Origin: Thermoflexus hugenholtzii JAD2
Lineage (GTDB): Bacteria > Chloroflexota > Chloroflexia > Chloroflexales > Roseiflexaceae
Reading direction: 5' to 3'
Assembly: GCA_945881915.1 (NCBI GenBank)
Contig: CAMCVW010000031.1
Location: 1-42,446, forward strand
DNA: 42,446 nt
In this document: positions 1 through 8,074 of the stretch, piece by piece
How the letters are laid out: every line of letters starts with the position of its first letter
How positions within the stretch are numbered: position 1 is the stretch's first letter
Made by a program: the position numbers and the translations under genes
Notes under the pieces: model-generated
Told to the model about the DNA's origin: nothing
What the model saw: the letters and a program-made list of their open reading frames with translations, nothing else
Databases searched by the model: none

Positions 1-237
1 GGCAAACCCGCCGATCAGATTGACCCCGCCTGGGATTTAATGCGCCTCGCCTGGGCATCGGTCGCAGATACCGCGGTTGCCCCGCTCCAGGACGTCCTCG
101 ACCTGCCCAATGCTGCCCGCATGAACTACCCCGGCCGGCTCGGCGGCAATTGGGGCTGGCGCTTCCGCTTCGAAGAACTCCAGCCGCACATCTGCGAGCG
201 CCTCCGAATGATGACGCGCACATTTGACCGGGCGTAA
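1..237 (+). CDS. malQ: 4-alpha-glucanotransferase, C-terminal end (partial)
   Basis: The frame is open from the first base of the window to a TAA at 235-237, giving 78 codons. The tail reads RLAWASVADTAVAPLQDVL, then an ARMNYPG segment and GNWGWRF. This is the closing part of GH77 amylomaltases, where the conserved C-terminal helices carry the 'SVADTAI.P.QD.L.L...ARMN.PG' pattern. The family transfers maltooligosaccharide chains between glucans in the cytoplasm. The catalytic residues lie upstream of the window, so activity cannot be judged. The gene is followed directly by the heptad repeat block, with no obvious terminator hairpin first. Confidence 0.85.
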   Translation, partial: GKPADQIDPAWDLMRLAWASVADTAVAPLQDVLDLPNAARMNYPGRLGGNWGWRFRFEELQPHICERLRMMTRTFDRA

Positions 238-240
238 ATA

Positions 241-690
241 GAGAGTAGTGAGTAGGGAGTAATGAGTAGTTTTCAGTTTTCAGTTATCAGTTGTCAGACA
301 CGGCATCTGGAGGTTTTTTCGGGGTACGGTCGCGCAGAGACGCAGGGGCAGGGAGTAATGAGTAGCGCGTAATGAGTAGTTTTCAATGATCAGGTTTCAG
401 TGATGAGTTATCAGACACGGCATCTGGAGGTTTGTTAGGGATGCGGTCACGCTGAGACGCAGCGGCAGGGAGTAATGAGTAGCGTGTAATGAGTAGTTTT
501 CAGTGTCAGGTTTCAGTGATTCGTTGTCAGACACGGCATCTGGAGTTTTTTTTAGGATGTGGGCGCGCTGAGACGCAGGGGCAGGGAGTAATGAGTAGTT
601 TTCAGTGATCAGGTTTCAGTGATGAGTTATCAGACACGGCATCTAGAGGTTTGTTTGGTATACGGTCACGCTGAGACGGGGGAATTAATA
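241..690. repeat. Tandem block of ~117/103-bp units made of degenerate 7-mers
   Basis: The marker CAGACACGGCATCT recurs at 295, 412, 528 and 631, so the steps are 117, 116 and 103 bp. Each unit divides into 7-mers such as GGGAGTA, ATGAGTA, GCGCGTA, ATGAGTA, GTTTTCA, GTGATCA, GGTTTCA, GTTATCA, then GACACGG and CATCTGG. A less repetitive part follows, ending ACGCTGAGACGCAG. The short step (103) lacks exactly two 7-mers (14 bp), as expected if units gain and lose whole heptads. No protein-coding frame is evident. The most similar block elsewhere in the window is at 2821-2940. Confidence 0.9.
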
Positions 691-931
691 CACTCTTCTT
701 CAAACCATCATGATGCATAATAGGCTACAGAAGCTTCTCCCTATCATTATATAAAATCATCAATACTTCCCGTCCAGAATAATTTGTGCGACACCATGGG
801 AGGACCACACATGCCTCACAGCATTTGAATCTCCCAACCGACAATGCCAAGCATGATAGAATCAAAAACCAGCAACGCACCAATCCATTTCATCGCGCCG
901 CAAATCCCCCCACACAAAAGGTGAGGTATAC
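691..931. other. Intergenic spacer upstream of the dehydrogenase
   Basis: No gene is seen here. The stretch is richer in A+T than its surroundings and carries the leader of the dehydrogenase gene. An extended -10 candidate (TGA then TAGAAT) lies at 854-862 without a matching -35. The AAAGGTGAG ribosome binding site lies at 917-925. Confidence 0.5.
854..862 (+). promoter_or_regulatory. Possible extended -10 promoter element
   Basis: TGATAGAAT matches the extended -10 form TGnTATAAT with one change. It sits about 70 bp before the ATG at 932. No good -35 is visible at 16-18 bp, so this is only a candidate. Confidence 0.3.
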
Positions 932-1963
932 ATGCCCCATACCATGAAGCGCATCGCGATTACCGGCGTCGAGCAAACTACGCTATTGGATGTGCCAATC
1001 CCCCAACCTATGCAAAATTGGGTATTGGTCAAAGTCCATGCCATCCCGCTGTGCACCGAGTACAAAAACTGGCTCAACGGCAGTGAATACCACGGACATG
1101 AAGCCGCCGGTGAAGTCGTCATGGTCGCCCAACCAGGCAAAGTCAACGTCGGCGACCGCGTCGTGGTAATGGCCGGTGCTCCGTGTGGCAAATGTGCGCT
1201 CTGCATCTCGGGCGAATACATCCATTGTCAACATATGCACGACCCGGCTGAATTTACCGGCGTGGCCTATGGCGGCGATACCCACGTGCAGTACCTCCTC
1301 AAACAAGATTGGCTCCTCGTACCAATCCCCGATGGGATGTCATACACCCGGGCAGCTCTGGCGTGCTGTGGGATGGGACCTACCTTTGGGGCACTCGAAA
1401 ACATGCAGGTCTCGGCTACTGACACCGTGTTGATTACCGGCGGCGGGGCAGTGGGGCTCGGCGGTGTCATCAACGCCAAATTCCGTGGAGCACGCACCAT
1501 CCTCATCGAACAAGTCCCCTACCGCCAGCAAAAAGCCCGCGAATTGGGCGCAGACCTCGTGTTGTCACCACTCGATCCCGACATCCGCACCAAAATCATG
1601 GAATATGCCGATATGCGCGGCGTCGATGCCTGCCTCGAGACCTCGGGCAATGTCGTGGCCCAACGGTTGTGTATCGACATGGTGCGCCGGCGTGGCCAAA
1701 TCTCGCTGGTCGGTGAATGTGGCAATGATTTGGCCATCCAAGCCAGCAATGACTTTATCCGCAAAGGGATTAGTTTACAGGGACAATGGCATTACAATTT
1801 AAACGGGGCACACAAGTTGATGCAGGTCATTCGAAATTCGCCAGTTGCAGAACAGCTCATCACGCACGTTTTTCCCATCAACGAAATCCAACAAGCATTC
1901 GCAACCTGTGCGTCGCAGGAATGTGGCAAGGTGATGATTTTGCCATGGCAAGGAGTCGACTAA
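932..1963 (+). CDS. Zinc-dependent alcohol dehydrogenase family (MDR) protein
   Basis: 343 residues, the normal size for medium-chain dehydrogenases. Cys41 and the GHE motif at 55-57 give the catalytic zinc site. Cys85, Cys88, Cys91 and Cys99 form the structural zinc lobe. A Rossmann motif GGGAVGLGG near 169-177 binds NAD(P). The start follows AAAGGTGAG with 6 bp spacing. The stop overlaps the start of the next gene (TAATG at 1961-1965), so the two are translationally coupled. The partner is a sugar-phosphate isomerase-like protein, which suggests oxidation of a polyol or sugar, as with sorbitol- or threonine-dehydrogenase-like members. The substrate cannot be read from the sequence. Confidence 0.85.
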   Translation: MPHTMKRIAITGVEQTTLLDVPIPQPMQNWVLVKVHAIPLCTEYKNWLNGSEYHGHEAAGEVVMVAQPGKVNVGDRVVVMAGAPCGKCALCISGEYIHCQHMHDPAEFTGVAYGGDTHVQYLLKQDWLLVPIPDGMSYTRAALACCGMGPTFGALENMQVSATDTVLITGGGAVGLGGVINAKFRGARTILIEQVPYRQQKARELGADLVLSPLDPDIRTKIMEYADMRGVDACLETSGNVVAQRLCIDMVRRRGQISLVGECGNDLAIQASNDFIRKGISLQGQWHYNLNGAHKLMQVIRNSPVAEQLITHVFPINEIQQAFATCASQECGKVMILPWQGVD

Positions 1964-2820
1964 TGAGACTCGGTGGACCAATTTTTCAACCATTCACCAC
2001 CATCGCCGCAGAAGTGGCCTTGCACCAACAACTGGGATTTGGGGCAGCCTACTGCAGGTATATCGAAGACAAAACCCAACGCAGCACATACAAGCAGGCA
2101 TTTGCCGAAGCCGATATCGTACTGGCCGAATTTGGCGCTTATTGTATTAATATCCTCGATACCAATCCCGTGTTACGCCAAAAAAACATTGACGAAATCA
2201 GTCGCCGGCTTGAATATGCCGACGAAATGGCAGTGCGCTGCTGTGTCATGCATGGTGGCTCGGTCGAAACCGGCGATTGGGGTAATGCCAATCCGCTCAA
2301 CATGTCCGAAAAGAGTTTTTATGAGACGGTCACGGCCATCCAATCCATCCTTGACCGCACACAACCCACTTCCACCAAGCTCGTCATCGAAACCGAGTCG
2401 TATCTCTTGCCCGACGGCCCAGAAATCTATGCCCGCTTGATTGAAGCCGTCGACCGTCCCGGATTTGCAGTGCACCTTGATCCCGTCAATATCATCGCAA
2501 GTCCCAGAAGATTTTATTACAATGCCCAATTTATCAAAGAATGCTTCAGCATTCTCGGTCCGTGGATTGTGAGTTGTCATGCCAAAGACCTCAATATGCC
2601 CGCCAAACATGCCACCATCCAGATAAACGAAACGTTTATCGGCGATGGCATGCTCAACTACGCAACCTATCTCACTGAGATTGAAAAACTGAATCCGGCA
2701 CCCACCTTGATGATCGAACATCTCGACGAGCAGCAATTACACCAAGGGCTGGAGTTTATTTTTGCCCAAGCAGCTGCCATCGGCATCACGTTTGAGGGGG
2801 CTGAACGACGAAAAGCATAG
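1963..2820 (+). CDS. Sugar phosphate isomerase/epimerase-like TIM barrel protein
   Basis: 285 residues from the ATG at 1963, chosen because AAGGAG at 1949-1954 lies 8 bp upstream and the ATG overlaps the previous stop. The frame is open further upstream but has no better start. Features of the xylose isomerase-like/AP endonuclease 2 barrel (IolE/IolI type) are visible: VIETES, HLDPVN, SCHAKD and MIEHL supply the Glu, Asp, His and Glu metal ligands typical of this fold. MHGGSVETGDW is another strand end near the active site. Known members isomerise or epimerise keto-sugars or inosose. With the upstream dehydrogenase it probably forms a short oxidation/isomerisation pathway. The exact substrate is unknown. 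Confidence 0.8.
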   Translation: MRLGGPIFQPFTTIAAEVALHQQLGFGAAYCRYIEDKTQRSTYKQAFAEADIVLAEFGAYCINILDTNPVLRQKNIDEISRRLEYADEMAVRCCVMHGGSVETGDWGNANPLNMSEKSFYETVTAIQSILDRTQPTSTKLVIETESYLLPDGPEIYARLIEAVDRPGFAVHLDPVNIIASPRRFYYNAQFIKECFSILGPWIVSCHAKDLNMPAKHATIQINETFIGDGMLNYATYLTEIEKLNPAPTLMIEHLDEQQLHQGLEFIFAQAAAIGITFEGAERRKA

Positions 2821-2940
2821 ACGCAGGGGCAGGGAGCAATGAGTAGCGCGTAATGATTAGTTTTCAGTGATCAGTTTTCAGACAGGGCATCTAGAGGTTT
2901 GTTAGGGATACGGTCGCGCTGAGACGCAGGGGCGTCAGAG
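2821..2940. repeat. Dispersed copy of the heptad repeat (direct)
   Basis: This begins immediately after the stop codon of the previous gene. It reads as 7-mers GGGAGCA, ATGAGTA, GCGCGTA, ATGATTA, GTTTTCA, GTGATCA, GTTTTCA, GACAGGG, CATCTAG and AGGTTTG, then the same GCGCTGAGACGCAGGGGC tail as the block at 241-690. It is two heptads shorter than the 117-bp unit. The GGGAGCA heptad is the same 7-mer, in reverse complement, as the array at the end of the window. Confidence 0.85.
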
Positions 2941-3000
2941 ATTTTAGCGCATCAGCTGATAAACTTTTTGACATACGGAAAAATGCTCTGCGCTCAATAT

Positions 3001-3048
3001 GTGCACTCCTCACTGCTACCTGAAAACTACTAACTACTATCTGCTAAA
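3001..3048 (-). repeat. Inverted heptad element
   Basis: Read on the minus strand this gives TTTAGCA, GATAGTA, GTTAGTA, GTTTTCA, GGTAGCA, GTGAGGA: the same NNNNGTA/NNNNTCA heptads as the direct copy at 2821-2940, but inverted. Between the two copies lies about 60 bp (2941-3000) with no gene. Confidence 0.65.
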
Positions 3049-3075
3049 TACCCCCTTTTTTGCACCAGAGTGCCC

Positions 3076-3114
3076 AAAAAGCCCCGGGAGCAGTGCGCTC
3101 CCGGGGCCATTTTT
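3076..3114. terminator. Bidirectional rho-independent terminator
   Basis: A 10-bp perfect stem GCCCCGGGAG/CTCCCGGGGC (3081-3090 and 3098-3107) has a 7-base loop. A5 precedes it (3076-3080) and T5 follows it at 3110-3114. It lies between the convergent isomerase gene and kdgK and can serve both strands. Confidence 0.85.
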
Positions 3115-3129
3115 GCCAAAAACAAACAA

Positions 3130-4041
3130 TCAGACCGTCATGGTTGGGTAACCGGCATAATCACCTAAGTGGGCGACTGAGCCAGCGCCGACAATGGCGC
3201 CGAGGTGGAGTGCTTCGGGGATACTCTTGTTGCGCAACAAACCAGCGATGAAGCCAGCGTCGAAGCCATCACCTGCACCGACGGGATCAATCACGCGTTC
3301 TGCCGCGACCACTGCGGCCTCGTAGCGCACGCCATCGACAATTGCCAAGGCACCGCGTTCGGCGCGCTTGAGCACAACGGTCTTGATGCCCAATGCCACT
3401 GCAGACCGCAGGTAGTGCTCGTCGTCACCGGCACCAAACATGGCAGCGGCGTCTTCGTGGCCCATCAGCATCACGTCCACCGCGGCTGCAATGGGGGTCA
3501 GGGTGGCCCGCGCGGCGTCGGCGGTCCACAAGCGCGGTCGGAAGTTGGGGTCGAACGTAATCAACACACCGGCGGCCTTGGCCAATCCAATGGCATGGGT
3601 ACACAGGGCGGCCGCGCGTTCGCTCAGGGCAGGCGTGATGCCCGTCAGGTGCATTGCTTTGATGCCGTCGAAGTGACTGGCGTTGAGATCCTCGGGGCCC
3701 ATGTTGGCAGCGGCCGAGCCGGCCCGGTAGTAAAACACGCGCCGTGCGCCGTCGGATAACCATTCACGGAAGAAAATCCCCGTTGGTCGTGTCGCGTCGA
3801 TCTGTATGCTGCTGGTGTCGACGCCTTCGCCGGCCAAAATATCGACCATGCGGCGCCCGAACGGATCGTTGCCGATGCGTGTGTGGAATCGCGATGTAAC
3901 GCCTAAGCGTGCCAGTGCAATGGCACAGTTTGCTTCGGCACCGCCGATATCCCACTTGAGGAGGGGTGCGTCGTCGATGACCACCGGATCGGGTGGGTAC
4001 AACACCGCCATACATTCACCAAACGTCAAAACCTCTGGCAT
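3130..4041 (-). CDS. kdgK: 2-keto-3-deoxygluconate kinase (PfkB family)
   Basis: 303 residues. It phosphorylates 2-keto-3-deoxygluconate to KDPG, the substrate of the aldolase encoded just upstream. The PfkB signature GGAEANCAIALARLG is at 33-47. The catalytic signature DPVGAGD is at 252-258, with Asp258 as the expected base. The frame is open 20 codons further upstream, but MPEVLTFGE at 4041 is the normal N-terminus, and a GAGGGG ribosome site within the end of eda lies just before it. Only 2 bp separate it from the eda stop, so they are one operon. Other PfkB sugar kinases cannot be excluded, but the pairing with eda makes KDG kinase the best call. Confidence 0.87.
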   Translation of the reverse strand: MPEVLTFGECMAVLYPPDPVVIDDAPLLKWDIGGAEANCAIALARLGVTSRFHTRIGNDPFGRRMVDILAGEGVDTSSIQIDATRPTGIFFREWLSDGARRVFYYRAGSAAANMGPEDLNASHFDGIKAMHLTGITPALSERAAALCTHAIGLAKAAGVLITFDPNFRPRLWTADAARATLTPIAAAVDVMLMGHEDAAAMFGAGDDEHYLRSAVALGIKTVVLKRAERGALAIVDGVRYEAAVVAAERVIDPVGAGDGFDAGFIAGLLRNKSIPEALHLGAIVGAGSVAHLGDYAGYPTMTV

Positions 4042-4043
4042 GA

Positions 4044-4676
4044 TTACACCCCTCGTAGGGCAGCGGTGCAGGCGCGTGCACCGTTGGTCAACTGCTGCCA
4101 ATCACCTTCGGCGACCGCTTTGGCAGTCACGAGACTGCCGCCAATCCCCACACCGACAGCCCCGGCTGCCAAGTAGAGCTGCAGGTTTGAAGCGTCGATA
4201 CCACCCGTGGGCATCAATTTGAGGAAGGGGAATGGTGCCAGCATGTCTTTGATATAGGCGGGACCAAAGGTCCGTGCGGGGAAGATTTTGATGAATTCTG
4301 CGCCGGCTTCATGCGCCGTCAAGGCTTCGGTAGGAGTCAACGCGCCACAGCAGGTGGGAATGCCCGCTTTGCTGGCCTTTTTGATGACTTTGGGGCGTAC
4401 TGCAGGCGTCACCAAAAACTGTGCACCGGCTGCAATGGAATCCGTCGCGTTTTGTTCCGACAAGACGGTCCCGACACCGACCAACATACGGTCGCCGAGT
4501 GCGTTGCGCACCTTGTGGACGGCTTCGAATGCGCCGCTGCCGGTCAAGGTATATTCTATGGCGTTGATACCGCCTGCCAAGAGTGCCTCGGCGACAGCCA
4601 ATGCACGATCATAGTTGTCGAGGCGCACAATTGCGACGATTTTGGCTTTTGCAACAGCTTCGCTGTACTTCCCCAT
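4044..4676 (-). CDS. eda: KDPG/KHG aldolase
   Basis: 210 residues, full length for class I 2-keto-3-deoxy-6-phosphogluconate/4-hydroxy-2-oxoglutarate aldolases. The Schiff-base lysine is Lys130 in AEFIKIFPA, and Glu41 in AIEYTLTG is the usual acid/base. The PTGGI phosphate-binding loop lies in the C-terminal third. It cleaves KDPG to pyruvate and glyceraldehyde 3-phosphate. It is the first gene of an operon with kdgK, with AAGGAG placed 5 bp before the ATG. The pair is the lower part of uronate and sugar-acid catabolism; no gluconate dehydratase is in the window. Confidence 0.93.
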   Translation of the reverse strand: MGKYSEAVAKAKIVAIVRLDNYDRALAVAEALLAGGINAIEYTLTGSGAFEAVHKVRNALGDRMLVGVGTVLSEQNATDSIAAGAQFLVTPAVRPKVIKKASKAGIPTCCGALTPTEALTAHEAGAEFIKIFPARTFGPAYIKDMLAPFPFLKLMPTGGIDASNLQLYLAAGAVGVGIGGSLVTAKAVAEGDWQQLTNGARACTAALRGV

Positions 4677-4767
4677 GGTAACTCCTTGTAATTGAATATC
4701 TTGCTGTTAATGAACCTATCATACACTGATTTGGGCGTACTCTGCCATGGCATCGAGACCGTACATG

Positions 4768-4773
4768 TATAAT
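4768..4773 (+). promoter_or_regulatory. Candidate -10 (TATAAT) for the oligopeptidase-trpB operon
   Basis: A perfect TATAAT lies 29 bp before the ATG at 4803, in the divergent spacer with eda. No -35 of quality is visible at 16-18 bp. On the other strand a TATGAT at 4714-4719 could serve eda in the same way. Confidence 0.4.
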
Positions 4774-4802
4774 AGACAGCATTATCCTCACGAAAGGTCC
4801 GT

Positions 4803-6851
4803 ATGCCAGACGCACCACGAGCACAACGAATACCGCTCCAGAGCGTGCTCCACGGCACGAGCCGTGTCGATGCCTATGCCTGGCTACGCGAACGCACCAA
4901 TCCGGCGGTGCATGCCTACCTCGGTGCCGAAAACGCCTACGCAGCGGCACACCTCGACCCCGCACTACAACAGACCCTCGGGGCGGAACTCATCCAGCGC
5001 CTCGCTCCCAGTGACGACAGTGCTCCACAGACCATTGGTGATTATGTATACCAATTCCGGCTTGTAGAAGGTGCACAATATCCCGTATTGGTGCGCTGGC
5101 TGGTGACCGACGCCACAACCGTGCAGTCGGTGCTCGACATGCCAGCCGAAGCTGCCGGTCACAGCTACTTCAAACTGGGTGGCTGGCGCATCAGTCCCGA
5201 TGCGCAGTTGATTGCGTTCCTCATCGACGACAACGGCAGTGAACGGTTCCGCCTGCACATTAGACGCATCGCCGACGGGACACCATGCGTCACCCCGATC
5301 GACGACGTGTATTACGGATTGGCCTGGTCGCCCGACAACAGTTGTATCTACTTCGTTCGCCCCGACGAAGCCTGGCGGCCTTGCGCGGTCATGGCATGGC
5401 AATTTGCCACAGCAGCAGCCAAAGCAGAGCGAATATATTACGAACCAGACGAGCGTTTTAATGTGGACCTGTCTGCATCAGGGGATGGACTGCATCTCAT
5501 CGTCGGGAGTTATAGCGCGCAGACCGCAGAAGTGTGGATATTCACGAGTCAATCCGCGCACAATCTCGGCTGTATGGCACCACGCGTCGAAGGAATCGAA
5601 TACAGCATTGCCATGGCGGGCAGGCGCGTGTACCTGTGTACGAATCAGGATGCACCTGATTTTTCGCTTTTCAGCAAACTGCTCGACGAAGCGTCCTGGA
5701 CTCCGGTCATCCCGCCGCGTACAGACACGCTCATCGAGCATATCACGGCGCTGGCGGGATACATCGTCGCATGGGTCCGGCGCGCCGGGCTACAGCATAT
5801 CGAATATCTGGCACACGGGTCTACCGCCATACAGACCGTGACCTTTGCTGATCCGGCCTACAGCCTGGTCGACCTCGACACCCATGTCTACGCCAGCGAC
5901 ACCCTCGTCTACGGCTACGCCACCCCCGTCACACCCACCATCACCACTGCACACGTGCTCCAGACGGGGCAGACGACCGTGCTCAAACGTGACAGCCTGG
6001 GCTGCCCGCACAATCCTGCCGACTACGTCATCGAACGTGTGCAGGTCCCTGCCCGAGACGGCACATTGATTCCGATGACTCTGGTACGCCACATCGACGT
6101 CGCCTGCAACGGCACCGCTGCTGCGTTGCAGATCGGCTATGGGGCATATGGGGCAAACCTCAATATCGGCTTCGTCGTCGAACGCCTCAGTTTGCTCGAA
6201 CGCGGCGTGGTGCTGGCGTTCGCCCATATTCGTGGCGGTGGTGAGGGTGGTCGGCATTGGTACCTCGACGGCAAACTCGCCCAGAAGCAAAACACATTCA
6301 ACGATTTCATTGACTGTGGCGAATACCTCATCGCACAGCAGTACACCAGCGCAGCCCGACTGGCCTGCTATGGCCGGAGCGCCGGCGGGTTGTTGGTCGG
6401 TGCGGTGGTGACCCAGCGACCCGAATTGTACCGGGCGGCGATTGCGCTGGTGCCGTTTGTGGATGTCATCAACACGATGTGCGACCCATCGATTCCGCTG
6501 ACCATTCCCGAATACGAAGAGTGGGGCAATCCAAACATCCCGGTCGAGGCTGCCTGGATGGAAGCATATTCCCCCTACGATCATGTGCGCACACAACGCT
6601 ACCCGGCGTTGCTCCTCACTGCGGGATTCCAAGACCCACGCGTGTCGTATTGGGAGCCAGCCAAATGGATTGCGGCGCTCCGACACGTTGTTCCTGCCGG
6701 GACCTACTACCTCGTCACCGACATGCACGCCGGTCACGCCGGCAAGAGCGGGCGGACTGCCATCATGGCCGATCGGGCGATCGAGTATACCTTCTTGTGT
6801 CAGCAACTCGCGCTGCCACTGTCACCCATCTATCGAGAGGAACCGTCATGA
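4803..6851 (+). CDS. ptrB: Oligopeptidase B-like prolyl oligopeptidase (S9A)
   Basis: 682 residues, very close to the usual oligopeptidase B length. An N-terminal beta-propeller (about 70-400) precedes an alpha/beta-hydrolase domain. The triad can be placed: Ser526 in GRSAGG, Asp611 in [12 protein letters not shown] and His645 in [11 protein letters not shown]. The YEEWGNP and GFQDPRV...WEPAKW blocks favour oligopeptidase B (cleaving after Lys/Arg in peptides under about 30 residues) over prolyl oligopeptidase. No signal peptide is seen, so it is cytoplasmic. GAAAGG precedes the ATG. The TGA overlaps the trpB start (ATGA at 6848-6851), an unusual functional partner. Confidence 0.88.
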   Translation: MPDAPRAQRIPLQSVLHGTSRVDAYAWLRERTNPAVHAYLGAENAYAAAHLDPALQQTLGAELIQRLAPSDDSAPQTIGDYVYQFRLVEGAQYPVLVRWLVTDATTVQSVLDMPAEAAGHSYFKLGGWRISPDAQLIAFLIDDNGSERFRLHIRRIADGTPCVTPIDDVYYGLAWSPDNSCIYFVRPDEAWRPCAVMAWQFATAAAKAERIYYEPDERFNVDLSASGDGLHLIVGSYSAQTAEVWIFTSQSAHNLGCMAPRVEGIEYSIAMAGRRVYLCTNQDAPDFSLFSKLLDEASWTPVIPPRTDTLIEHITALAGYIVAWVRRAGLQHIEYLAHGSTAIQTVTFADPAYSLVDLDTHVYASDTLVYGYATPVTPTITTAHVLQTGQTTVLKRDSLGCPHNPADYVIERVQVPARDGTLIPMTLVRHIDVACNGTAAALQIGYGAYGANLNIGFVVERLSLLERGVVLAFAHIRGGGEGGRHWYLDGKLAQKQNTFNDFIDCGEYLIAQQYTSAARLACYGRSAGGLLVGAVVTQRPELYRAAIALVPFVDVINTMCDPSIPLTIPEYEEWGNPNIPVEAAWMEAYSPYDHVRTQRYPALLLTAGFQDPRVSYWEPAKWIAALRHVVPAGTYYLVTDMHAGHAGKSGRTAIMADRAIEYTFLCQQLALPLSPIYREEPS

Positions 6852-8038
6852 CGAACCACACTGAACGCCCTGGCATGTTTGGCCCATACGGTGGCAGTTA
6901 TATCCCCGAAACGCTGGCGCCGTCGGTAGCACATCTGATTGCGGCGTATGCCGCGGTCAAGGACGATAAAAGCTTCTGGGATGAGTTGGCAGCCCTCCAG
7001 GCTTCGTTTATTGGTAGACCAACCGCGTTGACCCATGCAAAGAGACTCACTGCCCAGTGTGGGGGAGCGCAGATCTACCTCAAACGCGAGGATCTGGCCC
7101 ACACCGGCGCACACAAAATCAACAACGCGCTCGGTCAAGGATTACTCGCCAAACGCATGGGCAAAAAGCGTATCATTGCCGAAACAGGCGCTGGCCAGCA
7201 TGGCGTCGCTACCGCCTCCGTCTGTGCATTGTTGGGCATGGAGTGCGTGGTCTACATGGGTGTCGACGACATCGAGCGCCAAAAACCCAATGTGTTCCGG
7301 ATGCGCTTGATGGGTGCCGAAGTACGTGGGGTGACCTCTGGGTCGCGTACCCTCAAGGATGCCATCAACGAAGCCATGCGTGACTGGGTATCAAACCCCG
7401 ATTCGTACTATTTGCTCGGTTCTGCACTGGGACCACACCCCTACCCCACGATGGTGCGCGACTTCCAATCAATCATTGGTTGTGAGGCCCACTATCAAAT
7501 CATCGCAGCAGCTGGGCGATTGCCCGACCTGATCATCGCCTGTGTCGGCGGTGGGTCGAACTCCATCGGTATGTTCCACTCGTTCCTCGAGTATCCAGGC
7601 ATCAAAATGCGGGGCGTCGAAGCGGGTGGTCGATCGATTACGCTGGGCAACCACGCAGCCCGCTTCGAGGGCGGGAGCAAGGGTGTGTTGCAGGGGAGTT
7701 ATACGTATATTTTGCAAAATAGCGACGGCCAGATTTCGTCCACGCACAGTATTTCGGCCGGCCTCGATTATGCGGCGATTGGGCCCGAGCACGCCATGTT
7801 GCACGACCAAGGTCGTGTGTCGTATGTGTCCATCGACGACGAGCAGGCACTCGACGGATTCCAAGCGTTGAGCAAACTCGAAGGTATCATTCCAGCGCTC
7901 GAAAGCGCCCATGCCATTGCCGATGCGATGCGGGTGGCCCCGACCATGGCACCTGATCAGATTATTCTGGTGAATTTGTCAGGGCGTGGCGACAAAGATA
8001 TCTTTAGTGTGGCTGATGTTCTCGGCGTCTCTCTCTAG
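6848..8038 (+). CDS. trpB: Tryptophan synthase beta chain
   Basis: 396 residues, typical of TrpB1. It condenses indole (from TrpA) with serine to give tryptophan, using PLP. The PLP lysine is Lys90 in HTGAHKINN. The catalytic glutamate is Glu112 in [15 protein letters not shown] binds the PLP phosphate, and LSGRGDKD is the normal C-terminal motif. The ATG at 6848 overlaps the preceding stop and has GAGAGG 7 bp upstream. The frame is open further upstream inside ptrB but has no family similarity there. trpA is not adjacent; trpC follows about 3.2 kb downstream on the same strand. Confidence 0.97.
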   Translation: MTNHTERPGMFGPYGGSYIPETLAPSVAHLIAAYAAVKDDKSFWDELAALQASFIGRPTALTHAKRLTAQCGGAQIYLKREDLAHTGAHKINNALGQGLLAKRMGKKRIIAETGAGQHGVATASVCALLGMECVVYMGVDDIERQKPNVFRMRLMGAEVRGVTSGSRTLKDAINEAMRDWVSNPDSYYLLGSALGPHPYPTMVRDFQSIIGCEAHYQIIAAAGRLPDLIIACVGGGSNSIGMFHSFLEYPGIKMRGVEAGGRSITLGNHAARFEGGSKGVLQGSYTYILQNSDGQISSTHSISAGLDYAAIGPEHAMLHDQGRVSYVSIDDEQALDGFQALSKLEGIIPALESAHAIADAMRVAPTMAPDQIILVNLSGRGDKDIFSVADVLGVSL

Positions 8039-8074
8039 ATTGGTCGTCTGCACGAGTAGGAATGGGTCACCACT

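Noticed and set aside
241-690. CRISPR array
   Set aside because: Repeats are much longer, are spaced by related not unique sequence, and resolve into heptads; no cas gene is seen.
1786-1962. Upstream extension of the TIM-barrel protein
   Set aside because: Overlaps the dehydrogenase C-terminus; AAGGAG and TAATG fix the start at 1963.
5790-6806. 338-residue open frame on the minus strand
   Set aside because: Lies fully inside oligopeptidase B, has no family motifs and has a His/Arg/Val-rich composition typical of an antisense frame.
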